A stretch of DNA of 43,580 bases from an uncultured Verrucomicrobiota bacterium (GTDB taxonomy: Bacteria; Verrucomicrobiota; Verrucomicrobiia; Limisphaerales; UBA9464): assembly GCA_903916195.1 (NCBI GenBank), contig CAIWVP010000070.1:1-43580 (forward strand). The letters are read 5' to 3'. Below, piece by piece: positions 1 to 7,710 of the stretch. Position numbers and translations under genes: made by a program. Within the stretch, counting starts at the first letter, position 1. The number at the start of each line of letters is the position of its first letter. Under the pieces are notes generated by a model. The model made no database searches and had not been told where the DNA came from. It saw only the letters and a list, made by a program, of their open reading frames with translations.

Positions 1-644
1 ACCGCTACGCCCAACCGGTGGAGCTGCCGCGCGGCACCCGTTTGGTCATGCGCTTCACCTTTGACAACTCGACATCGAACCCGCGCAACCCCGACAAGCC
101 CCCCAAGCGCGTCCGCTACGGCATGCAGACCACCGACGAGATGGCCGAGCTCTGGCTGCAGCTCCTACCGAAGAACCCGGGCGACCTGGAGGCGCTCCGC
201 GAAGCCTACGCCCCGAAAGCACTGCGCGAGATCGTCACCTACCAAGAATACCGGTTGCGCCTCGACCCGGACGACGCCCACGCCCATGGACGCTTGGGAG
301 TGGCGAAGCTGCATCTCGGCGACTTCACCGCCGGGGCGGCGCAGCTCCGCACCGCGATCCGGCTGGATCCGGCGGACGATTATGCGCACTTCAACCTGGG
401 TATCGTGCATCAGGAGCAGAAGGACGCCGCCGCCGCCGAACGGGAATTCGCGGAAGCCGTCCGCTTGAATCCGAAGAACGCTCAGGCCCACGGAAGCCTG
501 GGCATCGCGCTCGGAGAGCGCGGCGACCTCGCCGGAGCCGAGCGCCATCTGCGCGAAGCGCTGCGCCTCGCGCCAGACGACAGCACCGCCCGGGAGGTGC
601 TCGACCAAGTGGTCAAGCTCCGGGCGGCGGCCAAGAAACCTTGA
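1..644 (+). CDS. Copper-monooxygenase-like tail fused to TPR repeats (partial, 5' end outside window)
   Basis: The reading frame is open from base 3 through the left edge, so only the C-terminal ~213 residues are present; a GTG at 18 is an internal codon and not a convincing start. The first ~50 residues (PRGTRLVMRFTFDNSTSNP, then NPDKPP...RYGMQTTDEMAELWLQ) resemble the end of the copper type II ascorbate-dependent monooxygenase-like domain found in large redoxin/cytochrome proteins of Planctomycetes and Verrucomicrobia. After a short linker come three to four tetratricopeptide repeats (DPDDAHAHGRLGVAKLHLGD, DPADDYAHFNLGIVHQEQKD, NPKNAQAHGSLGIALGERGD and a final degenerate unit), a protein-interaction module. 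The tail is Lys/Ala-rich. The domain link to monooxygenases is from memory of the family, the TPRs are directly visible. The catalytic part cannot be assessed. Confidence 0.8.
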   Translation, partial: RYAQPVELPRGTRLVMRFTFDNSTSNPRNPDKPPKRVRYGMQTTDEMAELWLQLLPKNPGDLEALREAYAPKALREIVTYQEYRLRLDPDDAHAHGRLGVAKLHLGDFTAGAAQLRTAIRLDPADDYAHFNLGIVHQEQKDAAAAEREFAEAVRLNPKNAQAHGSLGIALGERGDLAGAERHLREALRLAPDDSTAREVLDQVVKLRAAAKKP

Positions 645-654
645 GCCGGTCGGA

Positions 655-690
655 TGCGCTCCGGATGAGCGCAGGCCGTCACGGACGGCC
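655..690. terminator. Tandem hairpins between convergent genes
   Basis: Two adjacent perfect stems follow the TPR gene stop: TGCGCT/AGCGCA (655-660 and 668-673, 7-base loop), then GGCCGTC/GACGGCC (674-680 and 684-690, 3-base loop). The convergent PLDc_N gene ends at 714 on the other strand. There is no U-tract, so a bidirectional terminator is inferred from position and symmetry. Confidence 0.5.
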
Positions 691-713
691 CCATCGGCCT
701 TGCGGAGCGGGCA

Positions 714-947
714 TCAAGCGATCAATCGGCGCGGCGACGCCGTGCGGCCGGCGAAGAAGTAGATCACCGAGCCGATGAAGGGCAGGAACCAGATCAGCAA
801 CGCCCAGAGGACGCGGGTCGTGCCGTCCAGCCCGTCGTTCCGGATGGCATGGACGAGCATCCAGATCCAGAACACGAAGCACGCGATGCCCAACGGCACG
901 AGCAGGAGGAGCAGCAGCACACCGACGATGGAGAGGAGAGCGAGCAT
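714..947 (-). CDS. PLDc_N-type small membrane protein
   Basis: A 77-residue protein starting at the ATG whose codon ends at 947; the GTG at 974 would add nine unlikely residues. It has an N-terminal transmembrane helix (LLSIVGVLLLLLLVPLGIAC), then the FVFWIWMLVHAIRN segment and a second helix (VLWALLIWFLPFIGSVIYFF) ending in AGR. The pattern W-M-L-x-H/D-x-x-R-N ... R-V-L-W-A ... G-x-x-I-Y-F-F matches the PLDc_N family (phospholipase D nuclease N-terminal, the membrane part of cardiolipin synthases), which often occurs as a stand-alone two-helix protein of unknown role. It is the last gene of a four-gene minus-strand cluster and a paralogue of the gene just upstream (996-1238). No catalytic domain is attached. 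Confidence 0.8.
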   Translation of the reverse strand: MLALLSIVGVLLLLLLVPLGIACFVFWIWMLVHAIRNDGLDGTTRVLWALLIWFLPFIGSVIYFFAGRTASPRRLIA

Positions 948-995
948 GGTTGGCTTTTCTTTCGGGAAGAGCACCCAGCGGTGCGGAGAAATGTT

Positions 996-1238
996 TCAAC
1001 GGATCGCCGATGGGGTCGGAGGCCGTCCGGGCCGGCGTCCGGCGAAGAAATAGATCAACGCGCCCAAGAGGTGCGCGAGGCAGATGACGATGGCCCAGAT
1101 GAGGCGTTCGGTGTCGGTCAGCCTCGGGTTCCGGACACAGTCCAAGAGCATCCACACCCAGAAGGCGAAGCAAGCGACCGCGAGGGGGACGACGAGCCCG
1201 ATGACGATGAGTTCCGGGACACCGATGAAGGAGAGCAT
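996..1238 (-). CDS. PLDc_N-type small membrane protein, paralogue of neighbour
   Basis: An 80-residue two-helix protein. The start is placed at MLSFIGVPELIVIG (codon 1236-1238) because the longer frame upstream is Arg/Thr-rich and overlaps the DUF2500 gene. After helix 1 comes FAFWVWMLLDCVRNPRLTDT, then ERLIWAIVICLAHLLGALIYFFAGRR, the same W-M-L-x-D-x-x-R-N / I-Y-F-F-A-G-R pattern as the downstream copy, so the two are probably tandem duplicates that have diverged. It lies 31 bp after DUF2500 and 48 bp before the second copy, consistent with one transcript. Its role is unknown; association with phospholipid metabolism or envelope stress is only inferred from the family and the PspC neighbour. 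Confidence 0.78.
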   Translation of the reverse strand: MLSFIGVPELIVIGLVVPLAVACFAFWVWMLLDCVRNPRLTDTERLIWAIVICLAHLLGALIYFFAGRRPGRPPTPSAIR

Positions 1239-1269
1239 AGGTAGATGGGGAGTTTGCTTTCGGTGAAAG

Positions 1270-1773
1270 TCAATGGGTCGCGGGCTGCGTGCGTTCTGTC
1301 GCGCCGCAGGACGGGCATTTGCGTTCCGCGCCGTCGACGAACGTCGCGCAGTAACCGCAGGTCCAGGCCGGCGCGCAGGGGGCGGCGGCGATCGGAGGCG
1401 GTGCCGCGGGACGGCGAACGCGGACGAATCCCTTGTAACGGGTGCCTTGGTGGGTGAGGTCGCCGGTGTCGTCCTCGGCGACACCGCTGTAATCGGTGGC
1501 GGACACCCTGAACTCCTGACGCAGTCCGCCCGCCAGCGTCTCGAACGTGATGTGGTAGGAGGTGGAAGCGCCTGAATCCTGCCCGCCGCCGCTGACGTGG
1601 AGGCGTTTGGTCGCGATGCGCACCGGAAAGGTGAGCACCGGTTGCGCGTTGTTGTCGGTCCATTGGGCGATGCCCTTGACCGCGACGACCACGAAGATAC
1701 CGATCATCAGCACGAACACCGCGGCGATGAAGAGCGGGACCAGGACGAACATCAGCGTGAAGAGGGTGCCCAT
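1270..1773 (-). CDS. DUF2500-like membrane protein with C-terminal zinc ribbon
   Basis: 167 residues. A strongly hydrophobic N-terminus (LFTLMFVLVPLFIAAVFVLMIGIFVVVAV) forms one or two membrane segments, followed by KGIAQWTDNNAQPVLTFPVR, KRLHVSGGG, YHITFETLAGGLRQEFRVS and LTHQGTRYKGF. This ordered set is the DUF2500 family pattern (small beta-rich domain after a TM segment, function unknown). What differs from common family members is an added tail: a Pro/Ala linker and two CxxC pairs, CGYC and CPSC, 11 residues apart, a typical zinc ribbon. It lies 16 bp after the PspC gene and 31 bp before a PLDc_N gene on the same strand. The membrane anchor and metal-binding tail are visible; what it binds is unknown. 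Confidence 0.8.
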   Translation of the reverse strand: MGTLFTLMFVLVPLFIAAVFVLMIGIFVVVAVKGIAQWTDNNAQPVLTFPVRIATKRLHVSGGGQDSGASTSYHITFETLAGGLRQEFRVSATDYSGVAEDDTGDLTHQGTRYKGFVRVRRPAAPPPIAAAPCAPAWTCGYCATFVDGAERKCPSCGATERTQPATH

Positions 1774-1789
1774 ACGCCGGATGCGGCTC

Positions 1790-1990
1790 TCAGGAACGGT
1801 CCCCGGATCCTTCCACCGGCATCAGGAACCAGAGGGCGAGATAGACGATGATGCCGGGGAACGCCGCGCTGAGCACCGACACCAGCACATAGACGATACG
1901 CACGCGCGTCGCGGACCAGCCGATGCTCTCGGCGATGCCTCCGCAGACGCCGGCGATCATGGACTCACGGTTGGAACGATGGAGTTTCAT
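1790..1990 (-). CDS. PspC-domain small membrane protein
   Basis: 66 residues consisting of essentially one PspC domain: MKLHRSNRESMIAGVCGGIA, then ESIGWSATRVRIVYVLVSV, then a hydrophobic helix LSAAFPGIIVYLALWFLMP. The R-x-x-x-x-x-I-A-G-V-C-G-G-I-A-E core and the R-[IV]-x-[YF]-[VI] helix are diagnostic. PspC proteins sit in the inner membrane and, in enterobacteria, take part in the phage-shock response to membrane damage; stand-alone versions in other phyla are of uncertain function. It is the first gene of the minus-strand cluster, followed by DUF2500 and two PLDc_N genes. No PspA, PspB or PspF is visible in the window. Confidence 0.85.
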   Translation of the reverse strand: MKLHRSNRESMIAGVCGGIAESIGWSATRVRIVYVLVSVLSAAFPGIIVYLALWFLMPVEGSGDRS

Positions 1991-2114
1991 GAGTGGGTGT
2001 CGGGTAGGATATCGAGCTGTCTTCTAAGCGGCCCCGCTCGGGCTGGCCACGGAAAACGGGACGCCGCGGTCATCCCGCATAGGACCCGAGAAAACCGCAT
2101 CGCTGGCAGCGGAA

Positions 2115-2141
2115 GGTCGCCACGTTGAAAGAACGGCGACC
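2115..2141 (-). terminator. Hairpin after the DUF1552 gene
   Basis: The sequence folds as GGTCGC (2115-2120) with GCGACC (2136-2141), plus an inner CGTT/AACG pairing around a GAAAG loop with two bulged bases. It lies 30 bp past the DUF1552 stop on the minus strand and upstream of the PspC gene, so it may end the DUF1592/DUF1552 transcript. There is no clear U-run. Confidence 0.4.
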
Positions 2142-2171
2142 AGTGATCGTAAAGACCCCGACGCAGGCCCG

Positions 2172-3578
2172 TCAGCCCGCGAGACCGGCCAACTCTCCGG
2201 TGCTGTCGGCGAAGCGGTCGGTATTCACGCCCATCCGGTTAATCACCGAGACGTGGAGGTTGGCCATGGGATGATCCGTCCCATAGTCCAGATGCCGACC
2301 GGTCTGGAGAGTGCCGCCGCCGCGTCCGGCGAGCACGAGCGGAAGGTCGTGCGGGCTGTGCTTGTTGCCGTCGCTCATGCCTGCGCCGAACAAGATCATC
2401 GAGTTGTCCAGCACCGTGGCATCGCCCTCCTTGTAACCGCGCAGCTTCCCGAGCAGGTAGGCGTACTGGGCGACGTGCCATTGGTTGATCTTCTGGTACC
2501 GCGCCCGTTTGTCGGCCTTGCCCTCGTGGTGGCTGTTCTCGTGGTGGCTGCCGAGGCCGGCCTCCAAGAAAGAGAAGTTCCGGCCGCTCACCGAGTTGGC
2601 GAACATGAAGGTCGAGACCCGGGTGGAATCGGTCCAGAAGGCGAGGGCGATCAGGTCGAGCATCAAGCGCACCTGCTCGGTGTGGTTGTCGCGCCGCTCG
2701 CTCACCCGGCCCGGGTCGTCGTAGAGGTCGATGGCCTGGCCGAGCTTCTCGATCTCGGCGCGGACGAGCGGGTCCTCCATGTTCTCGGCGGACTTCCGCT
2801 TCCGGTCGAACTCGATGCGCTTCTCGATGGCGCGGACGCTGTCGAGGTACTCGCCGAGCTTCTGCCGGTCGGCGTGGCCCAGCCTGGCCTGGAGCCGCTT
2901 GGCATCGTCGGCCACGAGGTCGAGCACGCTCGGGTCGTTGCCGAGGCCGCCAGGACGCGTGCCGGCGGTGGAGCGGAAGAGCCGGTCGAAGGCCAACCGG
3001 GGATTGATCTCCTTCGCCAACGGCGTCGTGGGAGAACTCCACGCGATGTGGGATCCGTAGAGACGGGTGAAGCCGACGTTGGTGTCGACACCGGTCGTGA
3101 CCGGTTCGATGCCGAGCTCCAGCGACGGCAGCGGCGTGAGATGGCCGATGCGCTGCGCGATGAGCTGGTCCATCGACGTGTTGCCGGAGCACAGATTGCT
3201 GCCGGTCGTCCGCGTGATGGTCGTGCCCGTGAGCCAACCGCCGGTCTTCACATAATGCCCGTCACCGGTGTTCGTCGCGGCGTTCCAGAGGTTCGACAGC
3301 ACGAGCAGGTCGTCCTTGTGCCCGGCGAGCGGCGAGAGGGTCTTCGACAACGCGAAATCCCGACCGGTCCCTACCGGCTTCCATTCCGCCATGTTCGCCC
3401 CGTTGGCCATGTACAGAGCAGCGAACCGCACCGGTGTCTTGGCCGCGGGCGTTCCGCGGAACTTGGAGGTGACCTCTCCCCAAGCGTCCATCGGCCGCAT
3501 CGCGTCCAGCAACGGCAACGCCATGGTGACGCCCATGCCCTTGAGCAAGGTCCGGCGAGAGATGGGGCGGCTTGTCAT
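2172..3578 (-). CDS. DUF1552 secreted protein (Tat-exported)
   Basis: 468 residues from the ATG at 3578; the frame extends further upstream but only through a Pro/Arg-rich stretch overlapping the DUF1592 gene. The N-terminus MTSRPISRRTLLKGMGVTMA carries a twin-arginine signal (S-R-R-T-L-L-K). The body has the family pattern seen in DUF1552 proteins: YMANGANMAEWKP, LSPLAGHKDDLLVLSNLWN, LPSLELGIEP, an Asp/Lys/Arg-rich helical middle (ADRQKLGEYLDSVRAIEKRI) and the C-terminal NSMILFGAGMSDGNKHSPHD and GRHLDYGTDHPMANL. Its length is normal for the family. DUF1552 genes are usually next to a DUF1592 gene, as here (85 bp gap). Function is not established; it resembles DUF1501/sulfatase-like secreted proteins. 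It also has its own promoter candidate (3589-3616). Confidence 0.92.
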   Translation of the reverse strand: MTSRPISRRTLLKGMGVTMALPLLDAMRPMDAWGEVTSKFRGTPAAKTPVRFAALYMANGANMAEWKPVGTGRDFALSKTLSPLAGHKDDLLVLSNLWNAATNTGDGHYVKTGGWLTGTTITRTTGSNLCSGNTSMDQLIAQRIGHLTPLPSLELGIEPVTTGVDTNVGFTRLYGSHIAWSSPTTPLAKEINPRLAFDRLFRSTAGTRPGGLGNDPSVLDLVADDAKRLQARLGHADRQKLGEYLDSVRAIEKRIEFDRKRKSAENMEDPLVRAEIEKLGQAIDLYDDPGRVSERRDNHTEQVRLMLDLIALAFWTDSTRVSTFMFANSVSGRNFSFLEAGLGSHHENSHHEGKADKRARYQKINQWHVAQYAYLLGKLRGYKEGDATVLDNSMILFGAGMSDGNKHSPHDLPLVLAGRGGGTLQTGRHLDYGTDHPMANLHVSVINRMGVNTDRFADSTGELAGLAG

Positions 3579-3588
3579 CGTGATAGGG

Positions 3589-3616
3589 GTTATAACCTCG
3601 ACGGCCGATCCTGCAA
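3589..3616 (-). promoter_or_regulatory. Promoter candidate for DUF1552 gene
   Basis: On the minus strand TTGCAG (3611-3616) is followed by 16 bp and TATAAC (3589-3594), which ends 10 bases before the ATG. The -10 box lies in the palindrome GGTTATAACC (3588-3597). It implies transcription separate from the DUF1592 gene and a very short leader. Confidence 0.5.
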
Positions 3617-3663
3617 GAGACCTGCCGCGGATCGCTGTGGATTTCGGTCCGGATGGATCGGGT

Positions 3664-5535
3664 TCATGGCGTCGCGGCCACATCCTTCGGCGGGTTCTCG
3701 CCCCGGCGCCATTGGAAGGGATAGCTCTGCACCACCTCGAGCACCAACGCGGCGGTGCGATGGTCCTGCGCCGCGCTCTGCTCGACGATCCGGCGCACCG
3801 CCGGGATGTCGTGGTGCTCGAGCCCTCGGCCCAGCGCGTAGGCGAGCATCTTCTCGGTGAGGTGCCGGAGGAACAACGCCCGCCGCGCCAGCAAAGCGTT
3901 CTTCAACGCCACCGGCCCTTCCACTTTCTCGCCGTTCACCAGCACCCCGCTGGCATCCACCGGCGCGCCGCCGGATTCGGTGCGCCAACCACCGATGGCG
4001 TCGAAGTTCTCCAGCGCAAAACCCAGCGGATCCATGCGCGAATGGCATCCCGCGCAGTTCGGGTCCTTGCGGTGTTCTTCCAGGCGTTGCCGGAAGGTCA
4101 GGCCGTCCTTCGTCTTGTCGTCGGGCGACAAGGTCTTCACCAGCGGCGGCGGCGGCGGCGGCGGGGTGCCTAGGACCTCCTCCAGGATCCACTTCCCGCG
4201 CAGCACCGGACTCGTGCGGAGCGGATAGCTCGTCTGGGTCAGCACCGCCGCCATGCCGAGGATGCCGCCGCGTCGCCGGTCCGGCAGCGGTACGCGGACG
4301 AGGTTCGTCGACGTGACGTTGGTGATGCCGTAGAGCGCAGCCAGTTCAGCGTTCGCGTAGGTGAAGTCCGCGTCGAGCAGCTTCAGCAGGCTCGCGTCGT
4401 CCCGCAGCAACGCGCCGAAGAACTCGACCGGCTCGGCCATCATCGCGTCGCGCAGGGTGTCGGTGTAACGCGGGAACTTCGACCGGTCGGGGCTCGACGT
4501 GATGGACAGCGTCTTCGTGCCCAGCCATTGGGCGGTGAACTGCCCGGCCAGAGCGGACGCCTTCGGGTCGCGCAACATCCGACGCACCTGCGCCTCCAAA
4601 ACGCCCGGATCGGACAGCGTGCCGGCCGTCGCGAGCACAAGGAGTTCTTCGTCCGGCATGGACGACCAAATGAAATAGCTCAGGCGCGATGCGAGCTCGT
4701 GGTCGCTGATCCGCCACGGCTTCCCGCCGGGCTGCTCGCGCTCGACGCGGAACAGGAAATTCGGGGAGACCAGCACCGCCTTGTAGGCGGAACGCAGGGC
4801 GAGCGCGAACGGCATCCCGCCTTTCCTCGCCGCGTCGTACAAGCCGAGCAGGCGCCCGACTTCGCCGGCTTCGAGCGGACGCCGGTAAGCACGCGCCGCG
4901 AACCACGCGAGGTTCTCCCCGGCCACCGCCCGGTCGCGCCGATGCCACACGGGCCGTGCTATGGAGAGACGCTCGGGCTTGGCCTCCGCGAGCACCGATT
5001 CAGCGGCCTGCAGGTAGCGCTCCAACAGGATCGGCGGCACGAAGAGCGTGTCGGCGTTGTTGTCGAAGCCGCCGCCGCCGCCGCCGTCCGCAGGGAACCG
5101 GTCCGCCGGTCGGCTGTCCACGCCGAGCAGGTCACGGATCGTGAAGTTGTATTCGGTCCGGTTGAGGCGGCGCGCGACCGTCGCACCCGGGTCGCGCGGC
5201 ACGGATGCGGGGTCCGGGTCGTCGAGCAGATGCCGCAACGATTCGACCAGGCGCAGCCGCTCCTCAGGCGTCGGCTGCGGTTTGTCGTCCGGAGGCATCT
5301 GCCGTTCCTCGATCTGGCGGGCGACCGATTCCCAGAGCTTCGGATCGCGATAGAGCGACGGGGCGTTGGTGAAGGGGGCGAGATCCACGCCGCTCTTCGT
5401 TCGTTTGCCGCCGTGGCAATCGAGACAGAGCGCGTCGAGCTTCGGCTTCACGTCCCGGAGAAATGCGTCATCCGCCCGGACCGCAGAGGATGCGGCGAGC
5501 AGCACGGCGAGGATGATGGCGCGGACGGAAAGCAT
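3664..5535 (-). CDS. DUF1592/DUF1588/DUF1585 cytochrome-like secreted protein
   Basis: 623 residues from the ATG at 5535, which begins a clear signal peptide (MLSVRAIILAVLLAASSAVRA); upstream in-frame sequence is Arg/Gly-rich and was excluded. Domains in order: PSCyt1-like heme site CLDCH (residues 37-41); DUF1587 (NRTEYNFTIRDLLGVDSRPA ... FDNNADTLFVPPILLERYLQ); a short DUF1595-type RRPLEAGEVGRL segment; DUF1592 (LVSPNFLFRVE ... LASRLSYFIWSSMPDEELL); DUF1588 (RRGGILGMAAVLTQTSYPLR, poly-proline run, second heme motif CAGCH at 494-498, then DPLGFALENFDAIGGWR); and DUF1585 (LTEKMLAYALGRGLE). Two CxxCH motifs suggest periplasmic c-type heme binding. The form is short, with no carbohydrate-binding insert. 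It pairs with the DUF1552 gene downstream. Substrate unknown. Confidence 0.92.
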   Translation of the reverse strand: MLSVRAIILAVLLAASSAVRADDAFLRDVKPKLDALCLDCHGGKRTKSGVDLAPFTNAPSLYRDPKLWESVARQIEERQMPPDDKPQPTPEERLRLVESLRHLLDDPDPASVPRDPGATVARRLNRTEYNFTIRDLLGVDSRPADRFPADGGGGGGFDNNADTLFVPPILLERYLQAAESVLAEAKPERLSIARPVWHRRDRAVAGENLAWFAARAYRRPLEAGEVGRLLGLYDAARKGGMPFALALRSAYKAVLVSPNFLFRVEREQPGGKPWRISDHELASRLSYFIWSSMPDEELLVLATAGTLSDPGVLEAQVRRMLRDPKASALAGQFTAQWLGTKTLSITSSPDRSKFPRYTDTLRDAMMAEPVEFFGALLRDDASLLKLLDADFTYANAELAALYGITNVTSTNLVRVPLPDRRRGGILGMAAVLTQTSYPLRTSPVLRGKWILEEVLGTPPPPPPPLVKTLSPDDKTKDGLTFRQRLEEHRKDPNCAGCHSRMDPLGFALENFDAIGGWRTESGGAPVDASGVLVNGEKVEGPVALKNALLARRALFLRHLTEKMLAYALGRGLEHHDIPAVRRIVEQSAAQDHRTAALVLEVVQSYPFQWRRGENPPKDVAATP

Positions 5536-5564
5536 GACGGAGCCGCCCAGCGGACCCGGAGGAG

Positions 5565-5592
5565 ACCCTATACCGAGGATCCGCCGCGGCAA
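5565..5592 (-). promoter_or_regulatory. Promoter candidate for DUF1592 gene
   Basis: Minus-strand TTGCCG (5587-5592), 16-bp spacer, TAGGGT (5565-5570). The -10 ends 29 bases before the ATG at 5535. It matches the motif found upstream of several other genes here. Confidence 0.45.
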
Positions 5593-5798
5593 CAGCGGCG
5601 ACCTGTCGCCCTGTCGACGTCCTCGGAAAGCCCATCGACGACACCCCGTGCCGACCGGGATGTCCGAGCCACGCACCCCTTCCCCGGTCCGACCGGACTT
5701 CGCGACGGATCCGTCCTGCGCCCGGGGGAGAGACCGACAGCACTGTGCGACCGTTGCCCGCCGTCGCGGCGCATCGACGGCGACCGACCTGACCGTCA

Positions 5799-5826
5799 TT
5801 GCGCAGACCGAGCGCCTGTGTAGCCT
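5799..5826 (+). promoter_or_regulatory. Promoter candidate for coiled-coil/HhH gene
   Basis: TTGCGC (5799-5804), 16-bp spacer, TAGCCT (5821-5826). The two hexamers and the spacing are identical to those in front of mutS (35547-35574). The start codon is at 5859, giving a leader of about 25 bases. Confidence 0.55.
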
Positions 5827-5858
5827 GCCGTGCAGCGGCGCCGCCGTCCGCTCCTTCC

Positions 5859-7655
5859 ATGAACACCCTCGTCGCCCAGCATCCGCTGCTCTGCCTTCTC
5901 GCGACGTTCCTGCTCGGCTTCACCGTCAAGTTCCTGCTCGACATCTACCTGCTGCGCGAACGGTTGTCCGACGCGGAGTCCGCGGTCCGCCGCCGCGGCG
6001 AGGAGCTCGATTCCGAGCGCTACGTCCATGGCCGCACGCAGGTCGATCTGAAGAACCGTTCCGCGGAGCTCGCCGCCGCGCAGAAGTCCGGCGCGTTGCT
6101 CGCTGCCCAGGCGGCCGCGCTCAAGGACCGGCTTGCCGACACGGAGACCGAGCTGACCAAGGTCGGTGAAGCCCGGACAGCGCTCGGGCGCGAGCTCGGA
6201 TCCACCGCCGCGCAATTATCGGTCGCGGTGGCCGACGCGCGCGGCCAAGCTTCCGAGATCACCGATCTCCGCGTGCGTGCCGATGTCCGCGACGCCGAGT
6301 TGGCGACCTCGGGTTCCGCGATCGAGTCGCTCCGCGGCAACCTCGCCCGCGCCGTCGCCGAGGTCGGGGCGCTCGCGGAACGCATCCCTCGGCTCGAGCA
6401 CGACCTCGGCGCCCAGACCACGAAGGCCGATGCGCTCGGCTCCGACCTGCAGCAGACGTTGCGCAGTCTGGCCGACGCCCAGGCTTCCGGCGGCGAAGCA
6501 CTCGGGGCCTTGTCCGCCGCGCAGTCGATGCTCACCGCGGTCCGCGCGGAGAAGGCCGAGGCCGAGGCGGCCATGGCGAAGGGCGCGGCCACCGCCGCCC
6601 AAGAGACCGGGCGCTGGACCGCGGCGCTGGCGAAGGCGGAGAAGGAGAACGCCGCGTTGCGGGCCCAGGCCGAGAAGCTGGAGACCGCGCTGAAGGACGC
6701 CCGGGCCGACGTCGACCCGATCGAGCAGAAGCTCAAGGCCCGACAGGACGAGGTGAAGCAGCTGTCCGAGCTGCTGGGCGAGGCGAACGAGGAGTTGGTC
6801 GCCCTCCGGACCCAGCACGCCCAGGTCCAGGCCAACCACAAGGCCACGCTCCAGACGCGCGCGACCTTGGAGGCCGAGGTCCAGATCCGCGAAGGGCAGG
6901 TCGCCACGATGCGCGAGAAGCTCGACGAGGTCGAAGCCGAGCTGCGCGCGACCTCCGAGGCGCACGGACGCCTCCAGGTCGAGCTCGCAGAACGGCCCTC
7001 CCTTGTCGTCGTCCCGACGTCGGCACCGGTCAATCCGCCCCCACCGGCGGCCGACGCCGGCCTGCTCGCCGAACTGGAGCTGATGACGCGCGAACGCAAC
7101 GAGATGGCTGCCGAGCTGGCGAGCCTCCGGTCAACACCACCTCCGGCCGCCAAACGCGCGAAGCGGCCGGCTGCCGGGCCGGAGCCCGAGCCGGAAGAAT
7201 TCTTCGCCGCCTGCCCGCAGCATCTCTCCGACGTGGAGGGCATCGGACCGACCTACGAGCAGAAGCTCCACGCCGTCGGCGTCGGCAGCTACTGGGAGCT
7301 CTCGCAGCTCAGCGACGCGGACATCGCCGAAGCGCTGGATCTCACCGCGACCGAGCGTTCGGTCGCGGACCTCGACGGCATCCGCCTCGACGCCGCCCGG
7401 CGCGCCCGCGAGACGGGATCGGTCGGACGTCGATGGAACGGGTCGGAACCGGATGGCTTGGCGCAGCTCGAAGGCATCGGCCCTGCGGCCGAGAAGAAGC
7501 TCCACGACGCGGGCATCTGCACCTTCGAGACGCTCGCAAGGACTTCCGCGGAGCGCCTGGCCGAGGTCTGGCCGGGCACACCGCAACGGCCAGCCGACCA
7601 CGCAGCGTGGATCACCCAAGCCGCCGTCCGCGCCGCCGCCCGTGAGAACCCATGA
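5859..7655 (+). CDS. Membrane-anchored coiled-coil protein with two C-terminal helix-hairpin-helix modules
   Basis: 598 residues from the ATG at 5859, chosen because it directly precedes the hydrophobic segment LLCLLATFLLGFTVKFLLDIYLL (residues ~9-31), a single N-terminal TM anchor. Residues ~35-390 are an almost uninterrupted Ala/Glu/Arg-rich heptad region (a long parallel coiled coil is likely). A Pro-rich linker and a basic stretch (KRAKRPAAGPEPEPEEF) lead to two HhH-type repeats: LSDVEGIGPTYEQKLHAVGV ... YWELSQLSDADIAEAL and LAQLEGIGPAAEKKLHDAGI ... FETLARTSAERLAEV. The GIGP-x-x-E-x-K-L core is that of non-specific DNA-binding HhH/DUF4332-type domains, often attached to membrane coiled coils. 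A DNA-tethering or chromosome-organising role is inference. No nuclease active site was seen. Confidence 0.85.
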   Translation: MNTLVAQHPLLCLLATFLLGFTVKFLLDIYLLRERLSDAESAVRRRGEELDSERYVHGRTQVDLKNRSAELAAAQKSGALLAAQAAALKDRLADTETELTKVGEARTALGRELGSTAAQLSVAVADARGQASEITDLRVRADVRDAELATSGSAIESLRGNLARAVAEVGALAERIPRLEHDLGAQTTKADALGSDLQQTLRSLADAQASGGEALGALSAAQSMLTAVRAEKAEAEAAMAKGAATAAQETGRWTAALAKAEKENAALRAQAEKLETALKDARADVDPIEQKLKARQDEVKQLSELLGEANEELVALRTQHAQVQANHKATLQTRATLEAEVQIREGQVATMREKLDEVEAELRATSEAHGRLQVELAERPSLVVVPTSAPVNPPPPAADAGLLAELELMTRERNEMAAELASLRSTPPPAAKRAKRPAAGPEPEPEEFFAACPQHLSDVEGIGPTYEQKLHAVGVGSYWELSQLSDADIAEALDLTATERSVADLDGIRLDAARRARETGSVGRRWNGSEPDGLAQLEGIGPAAEKKLHDAGICTFETLARTSAERLAEVWPGTPQRPADHAAWITQAAVRAAARENP

Positions 7656-7710
7656 ACCCCGTCCGATCCATCGCGCTGTGCGGAGCCGGACCGCTTGCCT
7701 CCGCTGACCC

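Larger units (their letters stand above)
5536..5858. other. Divergent intergenic region
   Basis: 323 bp between the minus-strand DUF1592 gene and the plus-strand coiled-coil gene. Each side carries a candidate promoter (5565-5592 minus, 5799-5826 plus). The middle is GC-rich sequence in which no gene, RNA or repeat was recognised. Confidence 0.5.

Noticed and set aside
2253-3860. Long plus-strand frame opposite the DUF1552 gene
   Set aside because: Composition (Val/Glu/Arg-rich) and lack of motifs show it is a shadow; the DUF1552 frame carries family motifs and a Tat signal.
5468-5944. Short minus-strand ORFs in the divergent region upstream of the DUF1592 gene
   Set aside because: They start inside the neighbouring plus-strand gene and show no motif; the DUF1592 start with signal peptide is at 5535.
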